From Pseudoalteromonas prydzensis (GTDB taxonomy: Bacteria; Pseudomonadota; Gammaproteobacteria; Enterobacterales; Alteromonadaceae): a DNA stretch of 64,000 nt. The position numbers and the translations under genes are program-made. The first letter of the stretch is position 1, and each line of letters starts with the position of its first letter. The DNA is taken from NCBI RefSeq assembly GCF_011050055.1, contig NZ_DRGM01000082.1, forward strand, positions 17,458 through 81,457. Reading direction: 5' to 3'. The notes under the pieces are model-generated. The model searched no databases. It had not been told where the DNA came from and worked only from the letters and a program-made list of their open reading frames with translations. Below, piece after piece: positions 35,161-45,106 of the stretch.

Positions 35161-35625
35161 ATGCGTAACGTTAAGCTCTACATACTGAGTTTTAGTTTAC
35201 TATTTTTGATAATGGGTTGTTCAACAATGAATAAATTTGTCCCGCCATCAACAGAATTAATCATTAATGTATCAGAAAATGTAAATCCTGATACTTCTGA
35301 TCGGCCGTCTCCAGTTGTAATGAAAATCTTTGAGCTTAGTTCAAGAACTATATTTGATACACAAGACTTTTTTAGTCTGTATGAGGCGCCAGAAAAGTTA
35401 CTAGGTCCTGATTTACTTAAAAAAGATGAGTTAGAATTACAACCGGGTTCAGTACAAAATTATGAGATGAGCCTTAATCGTAATACTCGCTATGTAGGAG
35501 TGGTGGTCGCGTATAGGAATATAGATCAAGCCAGATGGAGAGCGGTAATAGAAGTCGATCCTACTGGTTATGACGATATCGATGTAAATGTTGAATCAAT
35601 TGCAACATACATGAGAGAGCATTAA
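35161..35625 (+). CDS. tssJ: T6SS outer-membrane lipoprotein TssJ
   Basis: 154 residues. Signal peptide with lipobox IMGC (Cys20). The mature part is the transthyretin-like TssJ fold, recognised by PSPVVMKIFELSSRTIFDTQ, DFFSLYEAPEKLLG and the late strand RYVGVVVAYRN. It is anchored to the outer membrane and holds TssM in the periplasm, completing the trans-envelope complex. Good ribosome site AGGAAA. Confidence 0.95.
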   Translation: MRNVKLYILSFSLLFLIMGCSTMNKFVPPSTELIINVSENVNPDTSDRPSPVVMKIFELSSRTIFDTQDFFSLYEAPEKLLGPDLLKKDELELQPGSVQNYEMSLNRNTRYVGVVVAYRNIDQARWRAVIEVDPTGYDDIDVNVESIATYMREH

Positions 35626-35637
35626 TAAGGATATAAA

Positions 35638-36966
35638 ATGAGTGATACCACTCGTGTTGCTTGGACTGAAGGGATGTTCTTAAGGCCACAACACTTTCAA
35701 CAATCAGATAAACATTTTTCACATTTAATTAAGCAAGTGTGTAATGGTAATTTAGCTGATCCTTGGGGAATTTTAGAGTTAGATATTGACACGGAACTGT
35801 TAAATACAGGGCAATTTGCAATCGATTTTTTGTCGGCAATTACTCCTGATTTACTGCCGATTGATATGCCAAGGTCAACGTCTTTACCTGAACCGCTGGT
35901 TGTTAACAAGGACACCTATAATGAAATTGTTTATTTGGCAATCCCGGCACTGAAAGCCAGTGGTATTAACATCTCAGCTGCGGACGAAAATTTAGTTACC
36001 CGTTATAAGCTCACCGATTTAGCGGTAAATGATGATTCATTGGGCCCGCAATCACAAGAGACCATTCAGGTTGCAAAAATTTACAGCAAACTGGTATTAG
36101 GGTCAGATGATCACGCTGGATTTATACTTCTACCTTTGGCTAAAATTGCAGAAGTTAGTACTGAAGGTAGGATCAAGCTTGATAGTAAGTTTATTCCAGC
36201 TTCGTTAAAAGTAGCGCAATGCAAGCCTCTATTAGGGTTAGTAAGAGAGATAGGCTCAATGATCAAGCAACGATCAGAGAGCATTGCTGTGCGCCTATGC
36301 CAAGGTTATGCGGGCAGCACCTCGGTTGCTGATTTTATAATGCTGCAAACGCTTAATAAATACGATGCGGTATTTGATAGCCTGTTAACGGTTAATAATT
36401 TACATCCAAATATTCTTTATACACGCTTAATTGAACTGTCGGGTGAACTGGCAACATTCAGTACTGCTAATAAACGAGTTCCTAAACTTCCTAAATATGA
36501 ACATGATAATTTAGGGGCCGTATTTGGTGAAATCGTTAACTTCTTATATCAATCTTTAAGTCATGTGATTGAGCAAACAGCGACAGAAATTAAGCTTGAG
36601 CAAAGTAAATTTGGTATTTCCTTTGGTGCATTAAAAGATAAATCGATTCTTGATTCTGGGCAGTTTATTCTCGCTATTAAGGCGAGTGTTCCCCATGAAG
36701 AGTTACGTAAAGTTTTACCTTCTCAGGTTAAAATCGGTAGCGTTGAAACTATTCGTGATCTAGTTAATAACCAGATACCAGGTATAACAATCAGCAGTTT
36801 ACCTACAGCACCAAGGCAAATTCCGTATCATGCAGGTTTTCATTACTTTGAGTTGAACAAGCATGGTCAGCATTGGGATAAGCTGCGCACTAGTGGTGGC
36901 ATCGCCATTCACTTATCTGGTAGTTACCCAGAGTTACAATTAAGCCTTTGGGCTATACGAACTTAA
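35638..36966 (+). CDS. tssK: T6SS baseplate protein TssK
   Basis: 442 residues, standard length. Opens with the family block VAWTEGMFLRPQHFQQSD and ends with HYFELNKHGQHWDKL and the AIHLSGSYPELQLSLWAI strand. Links the baseplate (TssEFG-VgrG) to the TssLM membrane complex; trimeric and cytoplasmic in known systems. Ribosome site AAGG. Lies 12 bases after tssJ in the usual J-K-L order. Confidence 0.97.
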   Translation: MSDTTRVAWTEGMFLRPQHFQQSDKHFSHLIKQVCNGNLADPWGILELDIDTELLNTGQFAIDFLSAITPDLLPIDMPRSTSLPEPLVVNKDTYNEIVYLAIPALKASGINISAADENLVTRYKLTDLAVNDDSLGPQSQETIQVAKIYSKLVLGSDDHAGFILLPLAKIAEVSTEGRIKLDSKFIPASLKVAQCKPLLGLVREIGSMIKQRSESIAVRLCQGYAGSTSVADFIMLQTLNKYDAVFDSLLTVNNLHPNILYTRLIELSGELATFSTANKRVPKLPKYEHDNLGAVFGEIVNFLYQSLSHVIEQTATEIKLEQSKFGISFGALKDKSILDSGQFILAIKASVPHEELRKVLPSQVKIGSVETIRDLVNNQIPGITISSLPTAPRQIPYHAGFHYFELNKHGQHWDKLRTSGGIAIHLSGSYPELQLSLWAIRT

Positions 36967-36987
36967 CTGTTAAAAGGAAGAGTTTCA

Positions 36988-38268
36988 ATGGATGAAACCA
37001 TTATCAAACCACGCCCTGGCAGACTTGGGCGTGACATTTCAAATAACTCAAAAGCAACGACTGATCCTGAAAAAACAGTGATGTCTATTGAGCCAATAGC
37101 AAATGCTGTTTCTAGTAATGCGAAAGTTTCTATTTTCAAAAACCCATTACTAGAAGCTGCTACCGATTGCTTTTCACTGGTTATATCAATCAACCAAGCT
37201 AAAGAAATGACAAATTTAGCCGCTTTGAAGCATCGCTGCGTTGAAGCGATCAAGCGTTTTGAGGTTGAAGTTAGAAACCAGATACTACCCAAAGAAGTAA
37301 TTGAAAATTCACGCTATTGTTTATGTGCAGTGTTAGATGAATCTGTTTTAAACGCTAAGTGGAGTTCGATGGAATGGGCTGATGAGAGCTTGTTGTCAAC
37401 TTTCCATAAAGAAACCTTTGGTGGCGAGTATTTTTATACTCTATTGGATAATGCACTTGGGCAACCAGAGCAACATAAAGCGTTTTTAGAATTACAGTAT
37501 CACTGCTTAAATTTAGGTTTTAAGGGCAAGTATCGGGTTGATAGTGTTGGCGATAATAAAGTTGAAGAGTATCGTTCTCGCATTTATCACCTATTAAATC
37601 AGTTAGATGGACCTATTAGCAACAAGTTATCGCCTAATTGGAAAGAACGAGTTGCAGCAGGTGTTGAACTTAGAAATCAAGTACCTCTTTGGGTTATTTT
37701 TTCAGTGTTAGGTTTAGCATTATTAATAGTCTATCTGTTTATCAATATGAAACTTAATGACCAAGTTGTATTGGTGAATGAGAAGTTGGCGGTGATCCAT
37801 CCATTAGCACAAACGCACAGTGTTGATAAAAAAGATCAGCAACTGCAAGTGTTAGAACAACTTTTACAAACTGAGATTCAGATGGGGATAGTCTCTATCG
37901 AAAAGAGCAATGATCGCATTCGGATCACTATCAATAGTGAAAGCTTGTTTAACCAAGGAGACTCAAAGTTATTACCTTCATTTCAGCCAATACTTGAAAA
38001 ACTAGCACTGAGTTTAGAAGGTACAAAGGGGCGTATTTTAATTACAGGCCATACCGATGACACGCCTATTCGCACCGACAAATACCCCTCTAATTGGCAT
38101 CTTTCTTTAGCTAGAGCAACGCAAGTTGCTAATTCTATGGCTAAAAGTACTAACCTTAGCGGCCGCTTATGGCCGGAAGGTAAAGGTGCTGCCGAACCAA
38201 TCGCTAGCAATTCAGATTCAGCTTCTCGGTCATTAAACCGACGAATTGAAATTGATTTATTATTTTAA
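36988..38268 (+). CDS. tssL: T6SS inner-membrane protein TssL with OmpA-like C-terminus
   Basis: 426 residues. DotU-type cytoplasmic domain about 40-220 (NPLLEAATDCFSLVISINQA, CLCAVLDESVLNAKWSS), one membrane helix about 232-250, then a periplasmic OmpA-like peptidoglycan-binding domain (about 290-426; ITGHTDDTPIRTDKYPSNWH and RRIEIDL at the end). Evolved TssL of this type anchors the machine to the cell wall without a separate TagL. The Asn/Leu/Arg residues of the OmpA motif are present. It is followed 10 bases later by tssM. Confidence 0.95.
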   Translation: MDETIIKPRPGRLGRDISNNSKATTDPEKTVMSIEPIANAVSSNAKVSIFKNPLLEAATDCFSLVISINQAKEMTNLAALKHRCVEAIKRFEVEVRNQILPKEVIENSRYCLCAVLDESVLNAKWSSMEWADESLLSTFHKETFGGEYFYTLLDNALGQPEQHKAFLELQYHCLNLGFKGKYRVDSVGDNKVEEYRSRIYHLLNQLDGPISNKLSPNWKERVAAGVELRNQVPLWVIFSVLGLALLIVYLFINMKLNDQVVLVNEKLAVIHPLAQTHSVDKKDQQLQVLEQLLQTEIQMGIVSIEKSNDRIRITINSESLFNQGDSKLLPSFQPILEKLALSLEGTKGRILITGHTDDTPIRTDKYPSNWHLSLARATQVANSMAKSTNLSGRLWPEGKGAAEPIASNSDSASRSLNRRIEIDLLF

Positions 38269-38278
38269 TGGGGCTGGA

Positions 38279-41200
38279 ATGAACTTTTTACAGAAAATCA
38301 GATACCTACTTACATCGCGTACCGCAATGCTAATTATTGGTTTTAGCGCACTGTCATTACTAATTTGGTTTGGCGGGCCATTGATTGCCATCGCAGGTTA
38401 TGTGCCACTGGCAAGTGTTGCCTCAAGATTATTTACCATTTTAGTGGTTATTCTTATTTTTGCGATCACGAAAATATACCGTTTGACTCGACAAAGTAAA
38501 CGAGATGAAAAAATGGCCAATGAGTTAATCGATAGCGATGACTCAAACAGTAATGAAGTTAATGAAGAAATTACGACTTTAAAAACAAGAATGGGTGAAG
38601 CCATTGATTTACTTAAAGATGTAAAACTCTTTAAGGGAAAGAATATCTATCAATTGCCTTGGTACATCATGATAGGGCCACCTGGAGCTGGAAAAACAAC
38701 GGTGATCAACAATTCAGGCTTAGACTATCCATTAAAAGATAAGCTCGGGGTTGATTTGATCCATGGTGTCGGTGGCACTCGAAATTGTGATTGGTGGTTT
38801 ACTAATAAAGCTGTACTCATTGATACGGCAGGGCGTTACACCACACAAAGCAGTCATGCAAAACACGACTCACGTGCTTGGGAAGGCTTTTTAGGATTAC
38901 TGCGTAAATACCGGCCATTACGACCCATTAATGGGGTAATGATCAGTATGGGTATCTCTGAGTTAATGAGCCAAACTAAAACAGAGCGAAACCTACATGC
39001 GCGCGCAATTAAGCAACGTTTGCAAGAATTACAGAATCAGCTAGGAATGACTTTTCCTGTCTACGTGATTTTCTCAAAAGTTGATTTAATCGAAGGTTTT
39101 AGAGAGTTTTTTGCCGAATTAAGTGAAGAAGAATGTGAGCAAGTTTGGGGGGTCACCTTTGAACTTGATTTAGCTAAAAACACCCAAGTTGATGCCTTTA
39201 ATAAAGAATTTCATACGCTTATTGCTAAGTTAACAGAGCTGTTAAATCGTCGTTTGATTAATGAACGTAATGAAGAGATCAGAGCGAAAATTTTCGAATT
39301 CCCAAGACAACTTCGTGTATTGCAAGGTGTTGGTGACGCATTCTTGAAAGAAATTTTCACCCCTAATGCGTATGAAGAACTACCTATGTTTAGGGGAGTA
39401 TACTTAACCAGTGCGACTCAAGAAGGGACACCGGCCAGCCTTTTAAGCGATGCAAATAACGTCAGCGGCAGCTACATAAATCAATCTAAGAGTTTTTTCA
39501 TAAAAAATGTTTTAGAAAGAGTCATTTTCCCTGAGCAAAATTTAGCAAGTACCAACAAACACCATGACAAGCAAAACAAATGGTTACGTGTAGCAAGTAT
39601 TTCTTTGGCGTGTGCTTGCGTGGTTGGTTTTTCAGCTTCATGGTATTTTAGTTATGCTTGGAATAATAACCTGATCACAGTCACTGAAGATGCAATTGAG
39701 TCATATCAAGAAATAGATGCGGCATCATTTGACCGCAGCAATGTACTGGTGCTCAATGACAGGCTTAATGCGTTAAGATCATTGCCTGCGCGTAGTGATG
39801 CCTTTAATAATGAGCAAGACTCGTCATCAGTTGGCTTTAATAAATTAAATGAAATTAAACAATCTTCGAATGATGCTTATGACAGAGCATTACAAACGTT
39901 CTTGGCACCTTTTGTTCTCAATACCTTAACGAAGGAAATGGAAACTCATCCAGAGCACTTGAGTTATTTGTACGAAACATTGAAGTGTTATTTAATGCTG
40001 TTTCAACCGGAATATTTTGAGCGTGAAGATATAATCGTTTGGTTTGATGCATACTTAGAACGTAACTTCCCCGGCGAGAAAAATACACAAACTCGACTAG
40101 ATTTAATGGATCATATAGCGACATTACTTGAAAAAGGTGTTGTCTATGAAGATGTTGATAACCAAGCAGTTAAAATTGCACGTGCAGAGCTCACTAAATT
40201 ACCGATTGCTGAGCGCGCATATCAAAGGCTTCAAGCTGATTTTCTCGATAGTAGTATTCCGCCATTTAGGCTGACAGATATTATTAGCTTTGAAAGTGCC
40301 CAAAAGTTTTCATTTCGTAATAACAGTGAGCTAACTCGCAGCATTCCAGGCTTATATACATTCAATGGCTTCCATGGCATTTTTAATATCGAAAAGAGTA
40401 AGATGCTAGGAAACCTAATGGCGAGTAGCTGGGTGTACGGAGAAGAAGCATCTGGAACGTATGATATCTCTAAAGATGAGATAGAAAAGAAATTAGAACA
40501 GCGTTATTTTCAGGACTATATCTATTATTGGCAGTCATTCCTCGATGACTTAAATTTAAACCAATATAGCTCTCCTGCTGAAGGGGTCAATATCACTGAT
40601 GTGTTAGCTGGTTCTGAAACCCCAATCAAAAACATCATTTTAGCGGTGCAGAAAAATGTTCAGTTAACTCAACTGCCAGTCTCTGAAAATCAAAAAGCTG
40701 CCGGGAAAGTTGCGGCTAATGCTGCTGAAATTGCGATGCAAACTAAGGCGAATAGAATCAAACGGTTCTTGCCTGACGAAGCGCCAAAATTTGATATCAA
40801 GCTACCAGGCTATCAAGTTGAGGAAGCATTTGAGGATGTACTTAAAATTGATGCTCAGCAATTAGATAGTATGCAAAAGAATCTTAGGGAACTGAATGTG
40901 TATTTGACCAAACTTGATCGCGGCGACCAGTTAAAGTCTTCCATCAAGGATCAAATCAGCGGTAAAAGTAAGCCTAGCTTTATTCGCCAACTAGAGTTTC
41001 AAAGCCGTGACTTACCTTATCCTTTTAATAGCTGGCTGTTAGATATAAGTCGAGATACCAGTAACATTACTAAAAATAGTGCCAATAGACACTTAAATGA
41101 GATTTGGAAAAGCAAAGTATTACGAGAATACAATGCTGCAATTATTGGTCGCTACCCATTCTCACCTTCTGCAGATAAAGAAGTGAATTTAAAAGATTTC

Positions 41201-41779
41201 ACTCGATTCTTTGGACCTGGCGGTACGATTGATAGCTTCTTTAATAGCTATGTTGCCCCCAGTGTTGATATGAGCTCACGACCATGGAAATTTGAAAAAG
41301 ACATCGGTATCAGCCGAGATACTTTGGCAATGTTTGAACTTGCTTATCAAATACAACTCGCATTTTTTGATGGTGGAAGCAGCACCCCAAGGATTGAGTT
41401 CGGTTTGAAACCTTTAGAATTAGATCAAACAATCTCGAGTTTTATGCTTGAGATTGATGGGCAATCAATGACCTATAGACATGGGCCATTAAGAGTGAGT
41501 AATTTTGTCTGGCCTGGCGCCACAGGCCAAAGTAAAACACGCGTTGTTTTTACGCCCCCTAATGGCGGGCGCTCTATAAATACCACTTACCAAGGTGAAT
41601 GGTCGCTATATCGCATGCTTGATGAGCTAAGTGCCAAACGAAATAAAACGCGGGAAGATCTGAAATTGCATTTCGCGCTTATGGGTAACAACGCAAAAGT
41701 AGAACTATTACCGAAGTCAATTAGGCATCCATTTTGGAATAAGAGTATAGAGAAGTTTTCATGTCCGACCCGATTATAA
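38279..41779 (+). CDS. tssM: T6SS membrane-complex protein TssM (IcmF/ImpL)
   Basis: About 1166 residues. N-terminal membrane helices (about 12-60), cytoplasmic NTPase-like domain with Walker A GPPGAGKTT (about 134-142), a third helix about 435-455 (VASISLACACVVGFSASWYF), then a large periplasmic domain. The C-terminal part (SSTPRIEFGLKPLELDQ, RHGPLR, FVWPGATGQ) is the conserved DUF1215/TssJ-binding region. ATG at 38279 with a purine-rich site upstream; the frame extends to 38246 but those codons overlap tssL. The end overlaps tagF by 19 bases. Confidence 0.96.
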   Translation: MNFLQKIRYLLTSRTAMLIIGFSALSLLIWFGGPLIAIAGYVPLASVASRLFTILVVILIFAITKIYRLTRQSKRDEKMANELIDSDDSNSNEVNEEITTLKTRMGEAIDLLKDVKLFKGKNIYQLPWYIMIGPPGAGKTTVINNSGLDYPLKDKLGVDLIHGVGGTRNCDWWFTNKAVLIDTAGRYTTQSSHAKHDSRAWEGFLGLLRKYRPLRPINGVMISMGISELMSQTKTERNLHARAIKQRLQELQNQLGMTFPVYVIFSKVDLIEGFREFFAELSEEECEQVWGVTFELDLAKNTQVDAFNKEFHTLIAKLTELLNRRLINERNEEIRAKIFEFPRQLRVLQGVGDAFLKEIFTPNAYEELPMFRGVYLTSATQEGTPASLLSDANNVSGSYINQSKSFFIKNVLERVIFPEQNLASTNKHHDKQNKWLRVASISLACACVVGFSASWYFSYAWNNNLITVTEDAIESYQEIDAASFDRSNVLVLNDRLNALRSLPARSDAFNNEQDSSSVGFNKLNEIKQSSNDAYDRALQTFLAPFVLNTLTKEMETHPEHLSYLYETLKCYLMLFQPEYFEREDIIVWFDAYLERNFPGEKNTQTRLDLMDHIATLLEKGVVYEDVDNQAVKIARAELTKLPIAERAYQRLQADFLDSSIPPFRLTDIISFESAQKFSFRNNSELTRSIPGLYTFNGFHGIFNIEKSKMLGNLMASSWVYGEEASGTYDISKDEIEKKLEQRYFQDYIYYWQSFLDDLNLNQYSSPAEGVNITDVLAGSETPIKNIILAVQKNVQLTQLPVSENQKAAGKVAANAAEIAMQTKANRIKRFLPDEAPKFDIKLPGYQVEEAFEDVLKIDAQQLDSMQKNLRELNVYLTKLDRGDQLKSSIKDQISGKSKPSFIRQLEFQSRDLPYPFNSWLLDISRDTSNITKNSANRHLNEIWKSKVLREYNAAIIGRYPFSPSADKEVNLKDFTRFFGPGGTIDSFFNSYVAPSVDMSSRPWKFEKDIGISRDTLAMFELAYQIQLAFFDGGSSTPRIEFGLKPLELDQTISSFMLEIDGQSMTYRHGPLRVSNFVWPGATGQSKTRVVFTPPNGGRSINTTYQGEWSLYRMLDELSAKRNKTREDLKLHFALMGNNAKVELLPKSIRHPFWNKSIEKFSCPTRL

Positions 41780-42492
41780 ATATTGGCTATTTGGGTAAAG
41801 TCCCTAGTTTAGGTGACTTTGTGCAAGATAGTGTATCCAAAGAGTTCTCAGAACACTGGGAGAAATGGCTGCAAGCTGCTATTGCTGTAAGCAAAGAGCA
41901 GCTTGGGGAGCTGTGGCAAGGTAATTATTTAACTGGCCCGGTTTGGCATTTTGCTTTGTCAGCGAATATTGTTGGTGATAAAGGGGTTATGGGTACCTTA
42001 ATGCCAAGTATGGATGCGGTAGGGCGTCATTATCCGTTTACCGTAGCTAGTACACTGGAGTATGCACCTATTGACGTTCTTAACTCTGGCGTTTTTTCAT
42101 TAGCTTATGAAGATGTGGTGTTGAAGGTACTTGATAACTCTGTTGATCTTTTCTCTTGGCGCAAAGAAGTTGCGAAAACCTTAAATGCAGTTCAAGGAAC
42201 TCGTAAAGCACTGACTTACTTTAATACAACAGATAAGAATAAAACGGGCGATGCATTTGAGTTTTCAGGTGATGAGCTGACAGAGACGGTTTTACAAGAT
42301 GTAATGCATGCTGTTTTATGTAAAAAATATGGCGATTATAGTGTTTGGTGGACTCATGGCTCGTGCAATATAAAGCCTATGGTGCTGGTAACGGCAGGAC
42401 TCCCTGCGATTAATCAAGTTGCAGCAATGTTGGATGGTAGATGGCAGCACTGGGAATGGAATTATACACAGGTAAAAAATACTGATGAGTAA
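41761..42492 (+). CDS. tagF: T6SS accessory protein TagF (ImpM)
   Basis: 243 residues. Family block IGYLGKVPSLGDFV at the N-terminus, then PVWHFALSA and GTLMPSMDAVGRHYPFTVAS. In other bacteria TagF represses T6SS after translation by binding the FHA protein, independent of the kinase. Here it sits between tssM and the phosphatase gene, so both negative controls (TagF, PppA) are adjacent. Overlaps tssM by 19 bases and pppA by 8. Confidence 0.93.
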   Translation: MSDPIINIGYLGKVPSLGDFVQDSVSKEFSEHWEKWLQAAIAVSKEQLGELWQGNYLTGPVWHFALSANIVGDKGVMGTLMPSMDAVGRHYPFTVASTLEYAPIDVLNSGVFSLAYEDVVLKVLDNSVDLFSWRKEVAKTLNAVQGTRKALTYFNTTDKNKTGDAFEFSGDELTETVLQDVMHAVLCKKYGDYSVWWTHGSCNIKPMVLVTAGLPAINQVAAMLDGRWQHWEWNYTQVKNTDE

Positions 42493-43279
42493 ATTAAGCA
42501 CCAGTTATGCGATTACCCATCGTGGTGTTGTTAGGCAGCTAAATGAAGATGCCCATGTCGAAATAAACAGCCATAGTATCTGGGTGGTTGCTGATGGTAT
42601 GGGCGGCCATGAAGCGGGTGAAGTGGCAAGTCAGCTGGTCGTCGATACTATTAGATCAACCGTTGAAGAATTGACATTTGAAGAGCTTACTGTGTCGCAT
42701 ATTGTCGTCGCGATTGAAAATGCAAACAGTCAATTAAATGAGTACAGCGCGCAATATTTAGGAAGTAAAACCGCGGGTAGCACAGTAACCGTTTTATTTA
42801 TTAAAAATGAGCAATATTATGTGCTTTGGGTCGGGGATAGTCGGGCTTATTTGCTGCGCAATGGTCAGCTGCAACAAGTTTCAAAGGATCATAGCCAAAT
42901 AAACGATCTAATCGATGAAGGGGTTATTTCTGTTGAGGAAGCAAAAGATCATCCATTATCTAATGTCATAACCCGTGCAGTGGGAGTTACACAAGACGTT
43001 AACGTTGATGTGGTACAAAATGATGTAAAATCAGGCGATATATTTTTATTGTGCTCAGATGGATTAACTGGCGAATTATCTGATAATGATATTCATCGCT
43101 CATTAGAGCCAACAAGTATAATCGACTCTGGTATGGCGCTTATGCACTCATCCCTTGTTCGGGGTGCGAAAGATAATGTAACCTGTATTTTGATTAAATA
43201 CGATAAAGGGATTAGTAATTATAAATCTCATTCATTTAATGTTCAGGATGAGGCTACGATCCCATTATTTACAAAGTAA
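42485..43279 (+). CDS. pppA: PP2C-type protein phosphatase of the T6SS (PppA)
   Basis: 264 residues. PP2C motifs: RQLNEDAH (Asp22), VVADGMGGHEAGE (Asp37 and Gly38, metal site), KTAGSTVTVLFI, WVGDSRAYLLR, HPLSNVITRAVG, LLCSDGLTGELSD and KDNVTCILI. Removes phosphate from the FHA protein, opposing PpkA. No membrane segment. Overlaps tagF by 8 bases, suggesting coupled translation. It ends the first block of the T6SS genes, followed by a 197-base gap. Confidence 0.95.
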   Translation: MSKLSTSYAITHRGVVRQLNEDAHVEINSHSIWVVADGMGGHEAGEVASQLVVDTIRSTVEELTFEELTVSHIVVAIENANSQLNEYSAQYLGSKTAGSTVTVLFIKNEQYYVLWVGDSRAYLLRNGQLQQVSKDHSQINDLIDEGVISVEEAKDHPLSNVITRAVGVTQDVNVDVVQNDVKSGDIFLLCSDGLTGELSDNDIHRSLEPTSIIDSGMALMHSSLVRGAKDNVTCILIKYDKGISNYKSHSFNVQDEATIPLFTK

Positions 43280-43340
43280 ATATTAAAATTAATTTTTAAT
43301 GGCTATATATTAAAAAAATAAATAAGTTTATGGACTTAGA

Positions 43341-43346
43341 TATAAT
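43341..43346 (+). promoter_or_regulatory. Possible internal promoter -10 box before tssA
   Basis: Perfect TATAAT in the 197-base gap between pppA and tssA. No good -35 at 16-18 bp was found, so this is a weak suggestion of a second transcript beginning before tssA. Confidence 0.25.
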
Positions 43347-43476
43347 ATGCCGGTTTATTATTTAATAAAGCGGTATAAACTAGGGTGTAACTAGGCTTGT
43401 AATTTTAAATAAAAAATGTAATATGGAGTCCGCTTTACTTTGTTTGGGTTTTATGGACAATTATTAGGACAATGGA

Positions 43477-44586
43477 ATGTTTGTTTTTGAAGAGTATGTT
43501 TCCCCTATTTCAGACACTGAGATTGCAGGTATTGACCCGCGCTCAGACGTCACTCCTGCGTCTACCTATTACGCGTTAAAAGATTTACGAAACCAATTAC
43601 GTGCGGCAGAAAGAAATGCGCTTGTCGATGAAGAAGGCATTGCGACTTTAGCCAGAGACTGGTTGCCGTTGTTAGAGCTATCCAGTAAAGCGTTAAAAAC
43701 AGAAAGTAAAGATATTGACTACTTAGCGTGGTTTATTGAAGCACTGTGCCGCGTACATGGCTTTAAAGGACTAGCATTTGGTTTTCAAGTTGCCCATACC
43801 TTACTCGATAATTATTTTGATGATTTATATCCAGCTCTTGATGCTGATGATGAAATCTCTGACAAAGTCTCTGCGTTAGTTGGCTTAAATGGTGTGGCTG
43901 GCGAAGGCACCTTAATTATACCGATCAAAAGCATAGCGCTGACAGAAAGTGTGAGTGTTGATTCATTTTCTTTTTGGGAATATCAACAAGGCTATGACAT
44001 ATCCAGATTAAGTGAAGAAAAAAGAGACAAGAAGCTAACGCAAGGTGCTGTCGACTTTGAGCTAATCGAAAAAAGCGCAGCAGAAACGAGCACTGAATTT
44101 TTTGTAAACCTAAGAAATGATATAACGGCTGCGATTGAGCAATTCGCACTACTAAGTGATGTACTCGATCGCGTTACCGCTCAGTCACAACCGACTTCTA
44201 ATATTAAACAAGCATTGGAAGAGAGTTTAACCGCTGTGAATCACATTGCAGCTGATAAACTCGCAGCCGACCAAAAAGCGCAAGACTTAGCGCAAGCAGT
44301 ACAAGAGGTGGTGTTAGAAGATGGTGAGGTTACTCATACACAAGTGGCCAAGGCACACAATTTAGAAATTAATTCTAGAGATAATGCCATTGAAAAACTT
44401 AAAGAAATAGCCTCTTATTTTCGAAAAACAGAACCACACTCACCTATGTCTTACACCATAGAGCAGGTAATTCGATGGAGCGAATTGTCGCTACCTGAAT
44501 TATTAAATGAATTAATTACAGATAGTGATGCTAGGACTGGATACTTTAAGTTGTCTGGCATTAAGATCAGCGAAACTGAAACATAA
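43477..44586 (+). CDS. tssA: T6SS protein TssA (ImpA N-terminal domain)
   Basis: 369 residues. ImpA_N domain in the first 130 residues (ARDWLPLLELSSKALKTESK, DIDYLAWFIEALCRVHGFKG, NYFDDLYPALD), a helical middle, and a C-terminal YTIEQVIRWSELSLPELLNE block as in short-type TssA. Caps and primes the tail tube and sheath. ATG with AGGA 7 nt upstream. Leads the sheath/baseplate gene block. Confidence 0.92.
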   Translation: MFVFEEYVSPISDTEIAGIDPRSDVTPASTYYALKDLRNQLRAAERNALVDEEGIATLARDWLPLLELSSKALKTESKDIDYLAWFIEALCRVHGFKGLAFGFQVAHTLLDNYFDDLYPALDADDEISDKVSALVGLNGVAGEGTLIIPIKSIALTESVSVDSFSFWEYQQGYDISRLSEEKRDKKLTQGAVDFELIEKSAAETSTEFFVNLRNDITAAIEQFALLSDVLDRVTAQSQPTSNIKQALEESLTAVNHIAADKLAADQKAQDLAQAVQEVVLEDGEVTHTQVAKAHNLEINSRDNAIEKLKEIASYFRKTEPHSPMSYTIEQVIRWSELSLPELLNELITDSDARTGYFKLSGIKISETET

Positions 44587-44602
44587 GTAAAAGGAGTTCT
44601 CA

Positions 44603-45106
44603 ATGAGTATCCACGATAAATTAAAACGAGTTCGTAAACCACGTGTGCACATCACCTATGATGTCGAAACCGAAGGTCTTGCGGTAAAGAAAGAATTACC
44701 GTTTGTAGTTGGCGTTATGGGGGATTTTTCAGGTGACAATACTGATGCACTTAAGCCACTAAAAGATAGACGATTTATTCAAATAGATCGCGAAAACTTT
44801 AATGATGTTTTAAAGCGCATGAGCCCGTCTTTAAAATTAGACGTAGATAATACGCTTAATGATGATGGTACTCAATTTGAAGTTAACTTGAACTTTAAAT
44901 CGATTGATGACTTTGAGCCAGCAGCCGTTGTGAATCAAGTTGAACCACTGCGCAAGTTAATGGAAACGCGGAATAAATTACGCGATCTTATGACTAAAAT
45001 TGACCGCTCAGAAGAACTTGAAAATGTTCTTGAAGAAGTTTTAAGTAACACTGCAAGTTTAGATTCAATTGCTAAGGAACTGAAATTAGAGGAGACTGAA
45101 AAATGA
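44603..45106 (+). CDS. tssB: T6SS contractile sheath small subunit TssB
   Basis: 167 residues, normal size. Begins with [18 protein letters not shown], includes the family block [15 protein letters not shown] and [16 protein letters not shown], and ends in a charged helix. With TssC it forms the contractile sheath. Strong ribosome site AGGAG; the stop overlaps the tssC start by 4 bases (ATGA). Confidence 0.97.
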   Translation: MSIHDKLKRVRKPRVHITYDVETEGLAVKKELPFVVGVMGDFSGDNTDALKPLKDRRFIQIDRENFNDVLKRMSPSLKLDVDNTLNDDGTQFEVNLNFKSIDDFEPAAVVNQVEPLRKLMETRNKLRDLMTKIDRSEELENVLEEVLSNTASLDSIAKELKLEETEK